From the NCBI RefSeq assembly GCF_008868005.1, contig NZ_WAAO01000003.1, forward strand, positions 124,001-188,000: a stretch of 64,000 bases of DNA, in the 5' to 3' direction. Positions 1 through 7,842 of this stretch are shown piece after piece. The notes below the pieces were generated by a model. That model was given only the letters and a program-made list of their open reading frames with translations, was not told where the DNA came from and did not search any database. This DNA is from Microbacterium algeriense (GTDB lineage Bacteria; Actinomycetota; Actinomycetes; Actinomycetales; Microbacteriaceae). The position numbers and the translations under genes are program-made. Position 1 is the first letter of the stretch. Each line of letters opens with the position of its first letter.

Positions 1-700
1 CGATCTGAGACTGCCGGGTGCCCACGGAGCCCTGCACGCCGAGCATGGCCGTGCGGCGGGTGTCGATCTCCGCCAGCCGGGGGCCCACGTTGGCTCCCGA
101 ACGCAGGTCCGCGACGATCCGATCGACCAGCGCGAACACGGAGTCGTCGCCGGTGCCGAAGACGGCCGCGCCATCGGTGTCGACACGGACGGAGGCCGCG
201 TCGGACACGCGCCGCGTGACCTCTGCTCCCGGCACCCCGCTGTGGCTGTAGTCGGCGGCGAAGGCGGCCGTGTCCGAGGTGCCGGCGAACACCGAGCGCC
301 CGAGGAGCCGGGTGTTGGCCTGGGCGAAGAGCTCCTTGCGGATGCCCTCGAGCTCCACCGCCAGCGCCTCCTTGGCCGTCGCGTCGAGGGCTCCGTCGTT
401 CGCCCCCTGCGCGGTGAGGTCGCGCACGCGGCTGAGCAGGGAGGTGCTGGCGGTGATGGCGGAGTCGGCGGCGGTGACCCAGGCGAGTCCGTCGTCGATG
501 TTCCGCGCGTACTGCTCGTTGCGGCGCTGCTCGGCATGCAGCGCCATCGCGGTCGCGGCCGCCGCCGGGTCGTCGGAGGGCGCGGCGAAGGCCCGCTGGG
601 AGGTGGCCTGCTCCTGCAGACGGGCGAGCTCGGAGAGATTGGACTGCAGCTGGCGCATGGCCGTCTGGGTCATGGACGAGGACGTCACACGAGAGATCAC
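1..700 (-). CDS. flgL: flagellar hook-filament junction protein FlgL (3' end cut by window)
   Basis: FlgL (HAP3) joins the hook to the first flagellin layer and is exported through the flagellar type III system. The start is the GTG at 700, preceded by AAGGAG, giving an N-terminus MISRVTSSSMTQTAMRQLQ. This is the helical D0 segment typical of FlgL and flagellins. The visible 233 codons also hold the motif ARNIDDGLAWVTAADSAI of the coiled-coil D1 domain. The C-terminal half lies beyond base 1, so the length cannot be judged. It lies 13 bases after flgK on the same strand and is the third gene of the flgN-flgK-flgL unit read from the promoter at 2671-2697. The call is firm; only the missing end is unknown. 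Confidence 0.92.
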   Translation of the reverse strand, partial: MISRVTSSSMTQTAMRQLQSNLSELARLQEQATSQRAFAAPSDDPAAAATAMALHAEQRRNEQYARNIDDGLAWVTAADSAITASTSLLSRVRDLTAQGANDGALDATAKEALAVELEGIRKELFAQANTRLLGRSVFAGTSDTAAFAADYSHSGVPGAEVTRRVSDAASVRVDTDGAAVFGTGDDSVFALVDRIVADLRSGANVGPRLAEIDTRRTAMLGVQGSVGTRQSQI

Positions 701-713
701 GATGCTCCTTCGA

Positions 714-2123
714 TCAGCGTCCGACGACGCCCGTGCGGTTGATGAGGACGTCGAGGGCCTCGTCGACGGCCGTCATGACTCTCGCCGCGGCCTGATAGGC
801 GGTCTGATAGGTGAGGAGGTTGATGGTCTCCTCGTCGCCGTCGACGGCGGCCACGGACTGCTGCGCTCCCGCTGCGGCGACCGCGGCGGAGTCGGACACC
901 TTGGCGCGCTGCACGTCGGCGGCGGTCGCGACCCCGAAGCGGGTGACGTGGTCGGACCAGAGCGCGTCCGGGGAGTCCGCTCGGCGGCCGATCTGCGAGA
1001 TGAGGTCGGCGTTGGTCGCGTCCTTGGCGCCCGCGCCGGGCGCGGCGAGCGCGAGGTCGGACGCGGAGGTGACGGCCACGCGCAGTCCGAGGGCCGCGGA
1101 TCCGGTGGCGGGCAGGGTGAAGAAGTCGCCGCCGGGCTGCCCCGAGGCGGTGACGCCCGCGCGGTGCTGGGCGTTCAGCGCGTCGGCCAGTGCGGTCGCC
1201 ACCGCATCGTACGTCGCGGCGAGTCCGGCGAGCATCCCGCCCTCCGACGCCGGCGCGAGCACGGAGAGCGCGCCCCCCAGCTCGCCGCCGTCGATGGACA
1301 CCGGCAGGTCGGGCGCGGAGTCCCAGGCGAGGCTGAAGCGTTGTCCGGCGTCGATGGCGGCCGGTCCCGTGAGCACGAGATGGCGCGCGTCGGAGCCGGA
1401 GACGAGGGCGTTGCCGCCCAGACGGACGGTCATCGTCCCGTCGCTCTCGACCGTGGACGCGGCTCCGGACATCCGGGCGACGCCCTGCGCGAGGAGGTCG
1501 CGCTGGTCCATGAGCTCGTTCGCGGAGCGTCCGGAGGCGAGCGCGTCGCGGATCTCGCCGTTGAGCACCGCGATCTGATCGGCGGCGGCGTTGACCTGCG
1601 ATACCGTGCGCTCGGCCCCGGCGCGTGCCTCGCTCCACTGCGTCGCCACGGTGCGGTAGCCGCCTGCGATGTGGGAGGCCAGCTCCTTCGCCGATTCCAG
1701 CACGCTGGCCGCGGCTGCCCCGGAATCAGGGGTGTTCGCGAGGTCCTGCCATCCCGACCAGAACTTGGACAGGCGGGTGGCCAGTCCGTTCTCGGTCGGT
1801 TCGGCGAGCGACGCCTCGATCGCCGTGGCGGTCACGGCCCGCGCCGACCAGAATCCGGACGCGCCGAGCGTATCCCGCACGCGCGCGTCGAGCAGGGCGT
1901 CGCCGAGCCGGGCGACACCGTCGATCGAGACGCCGTGGCCGGGGACGGCTCCGACGCTGAAGCGCCCGGACTGCGCGACGGCGGCGACCGCCGAGGTCAG
2001 CACGCGCTGCCGCGAGTACCCCTCTGTCTTCTGGTTCGCGATGTTCTGCCCGACGACGTCCATGCCGCGGCGCGCTGCCGCGAGTCCGCTGGCGGCGGTG
2101 GTCAATCCACTGAAGGTCGACAT
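714..2123 (-). CDS. flgK: flagellar hook-associated protein 1 FlgK
   Basis: FlgK (HAP1) is the junction protein placed on the hook tip before FlgL. The 469-residue product starts at the ATG at 2123, preceded by GAGAGGGA. It opens with MSTFSGLTTAASGLAAARRG followed by GQNIANQKTEGYSRQ, the rod/hook/HAP N-terminal signature (residues about 1-45). It closes with LLTYQTAYQAAARVMTAVDE, the matching C-terminal helix. The open frame continues upstream to 2282, but that extension has no family similarity and overlaps flgN. It is a little short for the family (about 450-550 residues), as is common in Gram-positive bacteria. Regulation is presumably by FliA through the promoter upstream of flgN. Confidence 0.96.
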   Translation of the reverse strand: MSTFSGLTTAASGLAAARRGMDVVGQNIANQKTEGYSRQRVLTSAVAAVAQSGRFSVGAVPGHGVSIDGVARLGDALLDARVRDTLGASGFWSARAVTATAIEASLAEPTENGLATRLSKFWSGWQDLANTPDSGAAAASVLESAKELASHIAGGYRTVATQWSEARAGAERTVSQVNAAADQIAVLNGEIRDALASGRSANELMDQRDLLAQGVARMSGAASTVESDGTMTVRLGGNALVSGSDARHLVLTGPAAIDAGQRFSLAWDSAPDLPVSIDGGELGGALSVLAPASEGGMLAGLAATYDAVATALADALNAQHRAGVTASGQPGGDFFTLPATGSAALGLRVAVTSASDLALAAPGAGAKDATNADLISQIGRRADSPDALWSDHVTRFGVATAADVQRAKVSDSAAVAAAGAQQSVAAVDGDEETINLLTYQTAYQAAARVMTAVDEALDVLINRTGVVGR

Positions 2124-2136
2124 GAATCCCTCTCGG

Positions 2137-2619
2137 TCACATCTCGGTGTCGACGATGCGCGCTGCGTCGTCGCGGGCGCGGTCGCCGGTGGTCGTGTAC
2201 TCGCCGGTGTCGTGTCCGAGCGCGGCGATGGTCTCCTGGGTGGCGCGGAGCACGCCGGCGAGCTGTTCCGCGTTCGCATCACGCATCTGCTCGACCTCCG
2301 CGGCGAGGCGGGTGAGCGCGCGCATGTGATCCGCGAAGACCTCCTGCCACGCCCCCTCGGGCGCGTGCTCGATCAGCTCGCGGATCGTCGCAGCCTCGGG
2401 AGCCCCCCACTCCTCGGCGACGGCGGCGACCTCCACGGTCCTCGAAAGCGCTGCCCCCCGCAGCCGATCGAGAACCTGATCGATCTCCCGTGCGGCAAAC
2501 TGGATCCATTGGGATCGCCCCGCGGCGAGCAGAAGCTGCTGCTCGTCGAGCTTGAAGAGCAGCATCTCGAGCAGTTCGCGCTCGCGCCACAGCTGAATCG
2601 ATAGTTCGTTGGCTCCCAT
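2137..2619 (-). CDS. flgN: FlgN-family flagellar export chaperone
   Basis: This 160-residue, mostly helical protein sits directly before flgK. That is the usual place of FlgN, the cytosolic chaperone that escorts FlgK and FlgL to the export gate. The ATG at 2619 has AAGGGG upstream; the frame stays open to 2664 without a better ribosome site. The N-terminus MGANELSIQLWRERELLEML and the repeated L/E/Q heptads agree with a FlgN helical hairpin. The family is poorly conserved in sequence, so the call rests on length, helix content and the flgN-flgK-flgL order. A FliA-type promoter stands 52 bases upstream of the start. Confidence 0.75.
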   Translation of the reverse strand: MGANELSIQLWRERELLEMLLFKLDEQQLLLAAGRSQWIQFAAREIDQVLDRLRGAALSRTVEVAAVAEEWGAPEAATIRELIEHAPEGAWQEVFADHMRALTRLAAEVEQMRDANAEQLAGVLRATQETIAALGHDTGEYTTTGDRARDDAARIVDTEM

Positions 2620-2670
2620 GATCCCCTTTTCCCCAGTGATCGCCCCGCCTGACGACGCGGCCAAAGGTCA

Positions 2671-2697
2671 CTATCGGCCAGCGCGTCTCTAACGTTA
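2671..2697 (-). promoter_or_regulatory. FliA/WhiG-type (sigma-28) promoter of flgN-flgK-flgL
   Basis: Read on the minus strand this is TAAC, 15 bases, GCCGATAG, the pattern known for sigma-28/WhiG promoters (TAAA-N15-GCCGATAA). The same box and spacing occur before fliC, flgB, swrD and fliM. Initiation would fall near 2664, giving a leader of about 45 bases before the flgN ATG. Confidence 0.85.
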
Positions 2698-2716
2698 CTA
2701 TGTGGAACGGCGATGG
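2690..2716 (+). promoter_or_regulatory. weak sigma-28-like box facing fliA
   Basis: On the plus strand a TAAC overlaps the -35 side of the flgN promoter and is followed, after 15 bases, by GGCGATGG, six of eight matches to GCCGATAG. It could give weak autoregulation of fliA, 100 bases downstream. The match is poor and may be chance. Confidence 0.3.
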
Positions 2717-2815
2717 ATAGTTCTCCCCATGTACAAATCACGACAAGTGTGATATGCGCATCTATTCATCTCCTTGGATCTTTTGGAGTGCATCCAGAGA
2801 GGTGGATCATCCCCT

Positions 2816-3616
2816 ATGCCGTCGCGCGCTGAGCGCAATGCGCTCATCGAGAGCAACCTCCCCCTGGTCGGATACCTCGCCGCCGAGACCCACGCCCGTG
2901 CCACCCACATCCCCCGCGACGAACTCGCCGCCGTCGGAGCGCTCGCGCTCGTGACGGCCGCCGAGGCCTTCGACGCGGACCTCGGCGTCCCCTTCGGCGC
3001 CTACGCCCGCCGACGCATCCTCGGTGCGTTCGCCGATGAGATGCGCTCGATGGACTGGGCCTCCCGCGGCATCCGCAAGCGCATCAAGGAGACGGTCGCC
3101 GTGCGCGAGACGCTCACCTCCGCGCTCGGCAGGACCGCGACCGCCGCCGAGGTCGCCACGGCGATGGGCGTGGCGAAGGAGGTCGTCGTGGAAGCGCTCG
3201 GCGATGCCGCACGCACCGTGACGACGATCGAGGACCCCTCCGCCCGCGACGTGACCGCGGACGTCCCCCTGCCCGAGGAGTCGGCGCTCGTCGGCGAGCG
3301 GCGCGAGGTGCTCGAGCAGGCCGTCCTCGCGCTCCCCGAGCGCATGCGCCGCATCGTGCAGGCCGTCTACTTCGAGGAGCGGCCGGTCAAGGAGATCGCC
3401 GAGGAGCTGGGCGTGACCCACTCGGCGGTGTCGCAGCAGCGATCCGAGGCCATCCGGCTGCTGCGGGACGCGCTGGACAGGTACTTCGCCGAAGGATCCG
3501 CACCGGTCACCACGACGCGCGTCTCCGCCGGTGCACGCGATGCCTACTTCTCGAGGATCGCCGATGCCGCGAGCGCGCGCATCGCCGACGTCTTCCGAGA
3601 CCCCGCACCGGCCTGA
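2816..3616 (+). CDS. fliA: flagellar sigma factor FliA (sigma-28 family)
   Basis: This 266-residue sigma-70 family protein is of the FliA/WhiG/SigD group and directs RNA polymerase to late flagellar promoters. Region 2 is visible near the N-terminus (ALVTAAEAFDADLGVPFGAY then ARRRILGAFADEMRSMDW). Region 3 is a central helical block (TATAAEVATAMGV), and region 4 carries the helix-turn-helix KEIAEELGVTHSAVSQQRSE. The ATG at 2816 is chosen; a GAGAGGTGG lies about 12 bases upstream, and an in-frame TTG at 2774 is possible. It is transcribed away from flgN and lies directly before fliC. No flgM anti-sigma gene is visible. The five TAAC-N15-GCCGATAG boxes in this cluster are its probable targets. 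Confidence 0.93.
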   Translation: MPSRAERNALIESNLPLVGYLAAETHARATHIPRDELAAVGALALVTAAEAFDADLGVPFGAYARRRILGAFADEMRSMDWASRGIRKRIKETVAVRETLTSALGRTATAAEVATAMGVAKEVVVEALGDAARTVTTIEDPSARDVTADVPLPEESALVGERREVLEQAVLALPERMRRIVQAVYFEERPVKEIAEELGVTHSAVSQQRSEAIRLLRDALDRYFAEGSAPVTTTRVSAGARDAYFSRIADAASARIADVFRDPAPA

Positions 3617-3633
3617 CCCGATCCACTCGCCCC

Positions 3634-3660
3634 TAACGGGCACGACACCTCCGCCGATAG
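3634..3660 (+). promoter_or_regulatory. FliA/WhiG-type promoter of fliC
   Basis: TAAC at 3634, exactly 15 bases, then GCCGATAG at 3653-3660. Initiation is expected near 3667, which would leave a leader of about 53 bases beginning at the hairpin with the CsrA-like site. Confidence 0.9.
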
Positions 3661-3668
3661 GTGAGGAC

Positions 3669-3711
3669 GGGAGACCACGGATGGTCCCCCGTTCCACAAC
3701 ATTCACGGAGG
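3669..3711 (+). promoter_or_regulatory. fliC leader with two CsrA-type binding sites
   Basis: Bases 3669-3690 form a stem (GGGAGACC against GGTCCCCC, one mismatch) with the hexaloop ACGGAT, which presents GGA as CsrA targets do. The core CACGGATGG (3676-3684) resembles the CsrA SELEX consensus. A second site, CACGGAGG (3704-3711), is itself the Shine-Dalgarno sequence of fliC. This two-site layout parallels the hag leader of Bacillus subtilis, where CsrA blocks ribosome access. csrA is encoded in this same cluster at 25033. Binding is inferred. Confidence 0.65.
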
Positions 3712-3719
3712 AAACCCTC

Positions 3720-4550
3720 ATGGGTATGCAGATCAACACCAACGTGTCGGCGCTCAACGCCTACCGCAACCTGTCCAACACGCAGAACGACCTGTCGAAG
3801 TCGCTCGAGAAGCTCTCGAGCGGTCTGCGCATCAACCGTGCAGCGGACGACGCGGCCGGTCTGGCGATCTCCGAGGGCCTGCGCTCGCAGGTCAACGGCC
3901 TGAACGTCGCCGCCCGCAACGCCCAGGACGGCATCTCGGTCATCCAGACCGCGGAAGGCGCCCTGACCGAGGTCCACTCGATCCTGCAGCGCGTTCGCGA
4001 CCTGACCAACCAGGGTGCGAACGACTCGAACAACGCGAAGTCGCGCGACGCGATCCAGAAGGAGATCAACACCCTCGGTGACGAGCTCACCCGGATCGCC
4101 GACAGCACCAACTTCAACGGCATCAAGCTGCTCTCGGGCGGCACGACGCTGACGTTCCAGGTCGGTGCGGGCGCCGTCGCCGCCGAGGACCAGATCTCGG
4201 TCGCCCTGACCGACTTCGACACCCTCGGTGCCGACATCAAGACGCTCGCGGCGACCATGACCGACGCGGCGAGCTACGGTGCGGCCCTGGCCGGCATCGA
4301 CACGCAGATCCAGGCGGTCTCGACCGCACGTGCCGGCTACGGTGCGCTGCAGAACCGCTTCGAGTCGACCATCAACAGCCTCAACGTGTCGGCGGAGAAC
4401 CTCTCGGCCGCCGAGAGCCGCATCCGCGACACCGACATGGCGTCCGAGATGGTCAAGTTCACGTCCGCGAACATCCTGTCGCAGGCGGGAACGGCGATGC
4501 TCGCCCAGGCCAACCAGGCCAACCAGGGCGTGCTGCAGCTGCTGCGCTGA
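3720..4550 (+). CDS. fliC: flagellin FliC
   Basis: This is the filament subunit, 276 residues, near the lower size limit for flagellins. Conserved D0/D1 ends flank a short, Thr/Ala/Asp-rich middle (about residues 140-185). The N-terminus MGMQINTNVSALNAYRNL and the segment SSGLRINRAADDAAGLAIS (about 35-53) are classic flagellin, as is the C-terminus with MLAQANQANQGVLQLLR. The ATG at 3720 follows GGAGGAAACCCTC; the frame runs open upstream to 3531 but would overlap fliA. Transcription is expected from the sigma-28 box at 3634-3660. Translation may be controlled by CsrA through two leader sites. A GC-rich hairpin follows the stop. It is the only flagellin gene in the window. Confidence 0.97.
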   Translation: MGMQINTNVSALNAYRNLSNTQNDLSKSLEKLSSGLRINRAADDAAGLAISEGLRSQVNGLNVAARNAQDGISVIQTAEGALTEVHSILQRVRDLTNQGANDSNNAKSRDAIQKEINTLGDELTRIADSTNFNGIKLLSGGTTLTFQVGAGAVAAEDQISVALTDFDTLGADIKTLAATMTDAASYGAALAGIDTQIQAVSTARAGYGALQNRFESTINSLNVSAENLSAAESRIRDTDMASEMVKFTSANILSQAGTAMLAQANQANQGVLQLLR

Positions 4551-4565
4551 ACCACCTCGTGAGGT

Positions 4566-4593
4566 CCGGGCGGCGGTCTCCGCCGTCGCCCGG
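4566..4593 (+). terminator. GC hairpin between fliC and fliD
   Basis: The arm CCGGGCGGCGG pairs with CCGCCGTCGCCCGG across the loop tct, with one bulge. There is no T-tract after it. It probably stabilises the fliC 3' end or attenuates read-through into fliD, which has no sigma-28 box of its own. Confidence 0.6.
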
Positions 4594-4625
4594 GCCCCAT
4601 CCGCCCCCGAACCGGAAAGGCGCCC

Positions 4626-6014
4626 ATGTCGCTCTCCCTCGACGGCCTCGTCTCCGGCCTGAAGACCACAGAGGTCATCAAGGCGCTGATGGACGTGCAC
4701 GCCATCCCCCGGTCGCTGCTCAAGGCGAAGATGGATGACAAGAACGGCATCGTCTCGCAGCTGCAGACGCTGAACACGTCGATCCAGAACCTCGCCACCG
4801 CGGCCGAGAAGGCAGCATCGCGCGACGGACTGGCACGGTTCACGACCTCCTCGTCCTCGCCCACCGTCACGGTCGCGACGCGCACGGGCGCCGCCCCCCT
4901 CTCGGCCGACATCGTCGTCGACCGCGTGGCGAAGAACCACACCATCGTCTCGACCGCCTCCGCCGGATGGCCGGTCGACCCGCCCGTCCTCACGCTGGAG
5001 AACGCGAAGGGCGAGCGCGTGCAGGTCACGGCCGACTCCGCCTCGATGCAGGACGTCGCACAGGCCATCAACGACTCCGGCGCCGGCATCATCGCCACGG
5101 CCGTCCCCGCCGGGGTCGACGCCGACGGCAAGGCGATGCACCGCCTGCAGCTGCGTGCCGCCGACCCTGGTCAGCAAGGCCAGTTCCGCGCCTACCGCGG
5201 CGACATCGCCGCCGTCGAGGCCGGCACGGCCGCGGACATCGCCGCCGAGCCGGGCGCGGCCGTCATCGCGGTCGGCACCGACGCGCAGGTCCGGCTGTGG
5301 GCGGGCACCAGCGCCGAACAGGTCATCACGTCGTCGAGCAACACGTTCACCGATCTGTTCGACGGTGTGGATGTGACCGTGACGACGGCGTCGGCCGACC
5401 CCGTCACGATCGGCGTCTCCGTCGACTCTGAGGCCAGGACGAAGGCCTCCGGCGAGTTCATCGCCCTCATCAAGGACATCCTGACCCGCATCGACAACGG
5501 CTCGAAGGCGACCGTCGCGGCAGGTCAGGGACAGAAGACGACGCTCGGCGTGTTCACCGGCGACAGCACGGTGCGCGGACTGCGGACCGCCCTCGCCGAC
5601 GCCGTGCAGCACCCCGTGGACGGCGTCTCCCCCTCCTCCATCGGCATCTCGACCGACATGTACGGCGTGCTGAGCTTCGACGAGGAGAAGTTCGCCGAGG
5701 CGCTCGCGAAGGATCCGGACGCGGTCGCCGGACTCTTCTCGGGCATCGCCTCGCGCGTGCAGGACACCGCGAAGGTCTACTCCGACAAGTACGACGGGCT
5801 GCTGACCTCCCGCATCACGGGTCAGGAGAGCGAGGTGAAGAGCCTCGGCGAGCAGATGGAGCGCTGGGACGTGCGCCTCGCACAGCGGAAGGCGAGCCTC
5901 GAGCGCACCTATGCGCGACTGGAGGTCATGCTGTCGCAGATGCAGTCGCAGTCGTCGTACCTGGCGTCGCAGATCGCCTCGCTGCCCGGTTCGAGCTCGG
6001 GATCGGGGAAGTGA
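4626..6014 (+). CDS. fliD: flagellar filament cap protein FliD
   Basis: FliD (HAP2) forms the cap under which flagellin folds at the filament tip. The 462-residue product starts with MSLSLDGLVSGLKTTEVIKA, the usual FliD N-terminal coiled coil. It ends with helices rich in Q, S and L (LERTYARLEVMLSQMQSQS) that match the FliD C-terminal domain. The middle part is beta-rich and variable, as expected for the exposed domains. AAAGG precedes the ATG. The gene overlaps fliS by GTGA. It has no clear promoter box, so it may depend on read-through past the hairpin at 4566-4593. Confidence 0.95.
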   Translation: MSLSLDGLVSGLKTTEVIKALMDVHAIPRSLLKAKMDDKNGIVSQLQTLNTSIQNLATAAEKAASRDGLARFTTSSSSPTVTVATRTGAAPLSADIVVDRVAKNHTIVSTASAGWPVDPPVLTLENAKGERVQVTADSASMQDVAQAINDSGAGIIATAVPAGVDADGKAMHRLQLRAADPGQQGQFRAYRGDIAAVEAGTAADIAAEPGAAVIAVGTDAQVRLWAGTSAEQVITSSSNTFTDLFDGVDVTVTTASADPVTIGVSVDSEARTKASGEFIALIKDILTRIDNGSKATVAAGQGQKTTLGVFTGDSTVRGLRTALADAVQHPVDGVSPSSIGISTDMYGVLSFDEEKFAEALAKDPDAVAGLFSGIASRVQDTAKVYSDKYDGLLTSRITGQESEVKSLGEQMERWDVRLAQRKASLERTYARLEVMLSQMQSQSSYLASQIASLPGSSSGSGK

Positions 6015-6403
6015 GCATGAACGCCGCTCTGCGTGCCCAGCAGCGCTACCGCGAGGACGCCGTGCTGTCCGCACCGCCGGAGCGCCTCGTCACGATGCTC
6101 TACGATCGCCTGCTGCTCGACATCGAGCGCGGAGAGAAGGCGCAGCGCGCCGAGGACTGGGCCGAGGCCAACACGCAGCTCCAGCATGCCCAGGCGATCA
6201 TCTCGGAGCTCTCCTCGTCTCTCACGGACGACTGGAACGGCAGCGCCGGCCTGCGCTCGCTGTATGTCTTCCTGTCCCAGACGCTCATCGGCGCGAACAT
6301 CGGCCGTGACCCGGAGCGCACCCGCGCGTGCCACGAGATCATCGCGCCCCTGCGGGACGCATGGCACGAGGCGGCCCGAACGGTGGCCGAGGCGCGCGCG
6401 TGA
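6011..6403 (+). CDS. fliS: flagellin export chaperone FliS
   Basis: FliS binds the C-terminal D0 helix of flagellin and prevents premature polymerisation in the cytosol. The 130-residue product has the family's all-helical make-up and length. Its motifs are APPERLVTMLYDRLLLDIE (about 20-38) and AQAIISELSSSL before the C-terminal helices. The GTG at 6011 overlaps the fliD stop (GTGA); an ATG two codons later is an alternative start. In B. subtilis FliS cooperates with FliW and CsrA, but no fliW is seen here. It is followed by a small FliT-like gene, again with a GTGA overlap. Confidence 0.93.
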   Translation: MSMNAALRAQQRYREDAVLSAPPERLVTMLYDRLLLDIERGEKAQRAEDWAEANTQLQHAQAIISELSSSLTDDWNGSAGLRSLYVFLSQTLIGANIGRDPERTRACHEIIAPLRDAWHEAARTVAEARA

Positions 6404-6696
6404 GCACGGACGAATGGACCGCGCTGCTCGATCGGCTCGAGGAGGATGCGAGGCGGGTGCTCGCCGCCGCACCGGGCGCGGCCGAGATCGTGGACCTCGC
6501 GCCCTGGACCCCGCCGTCGACGCCGCTGCCTCCCGGGATGCTCGACCGCGCGCGAGCGGTGATCGAGCTTCAGCGCTCTGCGATGGACCGCGCGCGGGGC
6601 GATCTCGACGACGTTCGTCAGCACCTCGGCGCCCTGACCCGGATCCCGGGCACGCGATCGGCCGACGCACCCGCGTACCTCGACGTCGACGGCTGA
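6400..6696 (+). CDS. small helical protein in the FliT position
   Basis: This 98-residue product starts at a GTG overlapping the fliS stop (GTGA). The sequence is charged and helical (TDEWTALLDRLEEDARRVLA, then ARAVIELQRSAMDRARGDLD). A proline-rich turn near residues 48-58 separates two helical stretches. The fliD-fliS-X order and the size suggest a FliT-type chaperone for FliD. FliT proteins are very divergent, and I cannot see a diagnostic motif, so the function is inferred from context. The last seven residues (PAYLDVDG ending) resemble the short exposed tails of such chaperones. It is the last gene before the flgB promoter. Confidence 0.6.
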   Translation: MSTDEWTALLDRLEEDARRVLAAAPGAAEIVDLAPWTPPSTPLPPGMLDRARAVIELQRSAMDRARGDLDDVRQHLGALTRIPGTRSADAPAYLDVDG

Positions 6697-6707
6697 GACG
6701 CCCCCGC

Positions 6708-6734
6708 TAACATCCTCCGCAAACCTGCCGATAG
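6708..6734 (+). promoter_or_regulatory. FliA/WhiG-type promoter of the flgB-flgE operon
   Basis: TAAC at 6708, 15 bases, GCCGATAG at 6727-6734. Initiation near 6741 would give a leader of about 70 bases. The nine kilobases downstream have no other gap that could house a promoter, so this box probably drives flgB to flgE. Confidence 0.88.
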
Positions 6735-6809
6735 AACACGAAGAGCAGGGATGGCTCGCAAGACTCGGCCATGGATCGGCCACACCAGCCACACACGGGG
6801 AGCCGGTTC

Positions 6810-7151
6810 GTGTTCGATTCTGTGACCATCAACGCGCTGACGAGTGCGCTCGACGGACTCGCGCTGCGTCAGCGCGCGATCTCGGACAACATCGCCAACA
6901 TCAACACCCCGGACTATCACGCCAAGCGCGTGCGGTTCGAGGAGGCCCTCGCCCGCTCGGTCGACGCGGGAGACGGCCGGGTCGCCGCCACGGTCGGCAC
7001 CTCGCTCGAGCCGACGCGCTTGAACGGCAACAACGTCAACCTCGACACCGAGACCCTGTCCAGCATCGACACGATGCTGCGCTATCAGTTCGCGACGCAG
7101 GCCGTGAACGGATCGTTCTCGTCGATGCGCACCGCGATGAGGACGTCATGA
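6810..7151 (+). CDS. flgB: flagellar proximal rod protein FlgB
   Basis: FlgB is a proximal rod subunit assembled on the MS ring/FliE. The 113-residue product carries the rod/hook signature LRQRAISDNIANINTPDYHA (about 19-38). The GTG at 6810 is chosen because GGGGAG lies seven bases upstream and the encoded FDSVTINALTSALDGLAL matches family N-termini; the ATG at 6771 lacks a ribosome site. The C-terminus LRYQFATQAVNGSFSSMRTA is the second half of the rod coiled coil. It overlaps flgC by ATGA. It is the first gene of the large basal-body operon under the sigma-28 box at 6708. Confidence 0.95.
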   Translation: MFDSVTINALTSALDGLALRQRAISDNIANINTPDYHAKRVRFEEALARSVDAGDGRVAATVGTSLEPTRLNGNNVNLDTETLSSIDTMLRYQFATQAVNGSFSSMRTAMRTS

Positions 7152-7540
7152 CCTTCGACGCGATCGGCATCGCCGGCACCGGCCTGACCGTGCACCGCAA
7201 GTGGCTCGACGCCATCAGCGACAACATCGCCAACATCAACACCGCGAGCCGCACCGATGACGCCGCGTTCCGCGCGAGGTACATCCTGGCGCAGACGAGC
7301 GACCAGTCGCCCGGCGTCTACGTCGCCGGGACCGCGCAGGGCAGCGCGGAGGGGCGGCTCGTGCACCAGCCGGACCATCCGCTCGCCGATGCGGACGGCT
7401 ACGTGCGCTACCCGGACATCGACCTGGGCGACCAGATGAGTCAGCTCATCCTCGCGCAGCGCGGCTACCAGGCCAGCGCGGCGATCGTCGACCGTGCCCG
7501 CAACTCCTACGAAGCGGCCCTGCAGATCGGACGCAGCTGA
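7148..7540 (+). CDS. flgC: flagellar proximal rod protein FlgC
   Basis: FlgC is the second proximal rod protein. The 130-residue product starts with MTFDAIGIAGTGLTVHRKWL and carries SDNIANINTAS (about 24-34). It ends with LILAQRGYQASAAIVDRARN, the conserved C-terminal helix of the family. The length is typical. The start overlaps the flgB stop (ATGA) and the stop shares one base with the fliE start (TGATG), so the three genes are probably translationally coupled. It functions with FlgB and FliE in the periplasm/cell wall layer of the basal body. Nothing unusual is seen. Confidence 0.95.
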   Translation: MTFDAIGIAGTGLTVHRKWLDAISDNIANINTASRTDDAAFRARYILAQTSDQSPGVYVAGTAQGSAEGRLVHQPDHPLADADGYVRYPDIDLGDQMSQLILAQRGYQASAAIVDRARNSYEAALQIGRS

Positions 7541-7842
7541 TGACACCTCTCTCCGGCATCGAGGGCATCTCCTCGTCGTTCACGCTCGCACCGCCCGCCG
7601 CGCCGGCGAAGGCGACGGACGACACCGCCTTCGCGAACAGCGTCACCGGCGCGATCGACGAGCTGCGTTCGCTGCAGTCGGAATCCGACGCGCTCAAGGT
7701 CTCCGCTGTGACCGGCGACCTCGATGACATCCACTCCGCCATGATCGCCTCCTCCCGCGCGGCGGTCACGCTCGAACTCGTCGCCGCCGTCCGCAACAAG
7801 GGCGTCGACGCGTTCAACGAGATCATGCGGATGCAAGCCTGA
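7540..7842 (+). CDS. fliE: flagellar hook-basal body protein FliE
   Basis: FliE links the MS ring (FliF) to the rod and is one of the first export substrates. The 100-residue product has the FliE pattern. The N-terminus is variable, followed by FANSVTGAIDELRSLQSESD (about 27-46) and a C-terminal helix ending LVAAVRNKGVDAFNEIMRMQ. That end motif (VRNK..DA..EIMRMQ) is diagnostic. The start shares a base with the flgC stop, and its stop overlaps the fliF start. The position between flgC and fliF is the standard order. Confidence 0.95.
   Translation: MTPLSGIEGISSSFTLAPPAAPAKATDDTAFANSVTGAIDELRSLQSESDALKVSAVTGDLDDIHSAMIASSRAAVTLELVAAVRNKGVDAFNEIMRMQA

Noticed and set aside
3633..6074. 813-codon minus-strand open frame
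   Set aside because: Antisense of fliC and fliD and not supported by any motif.
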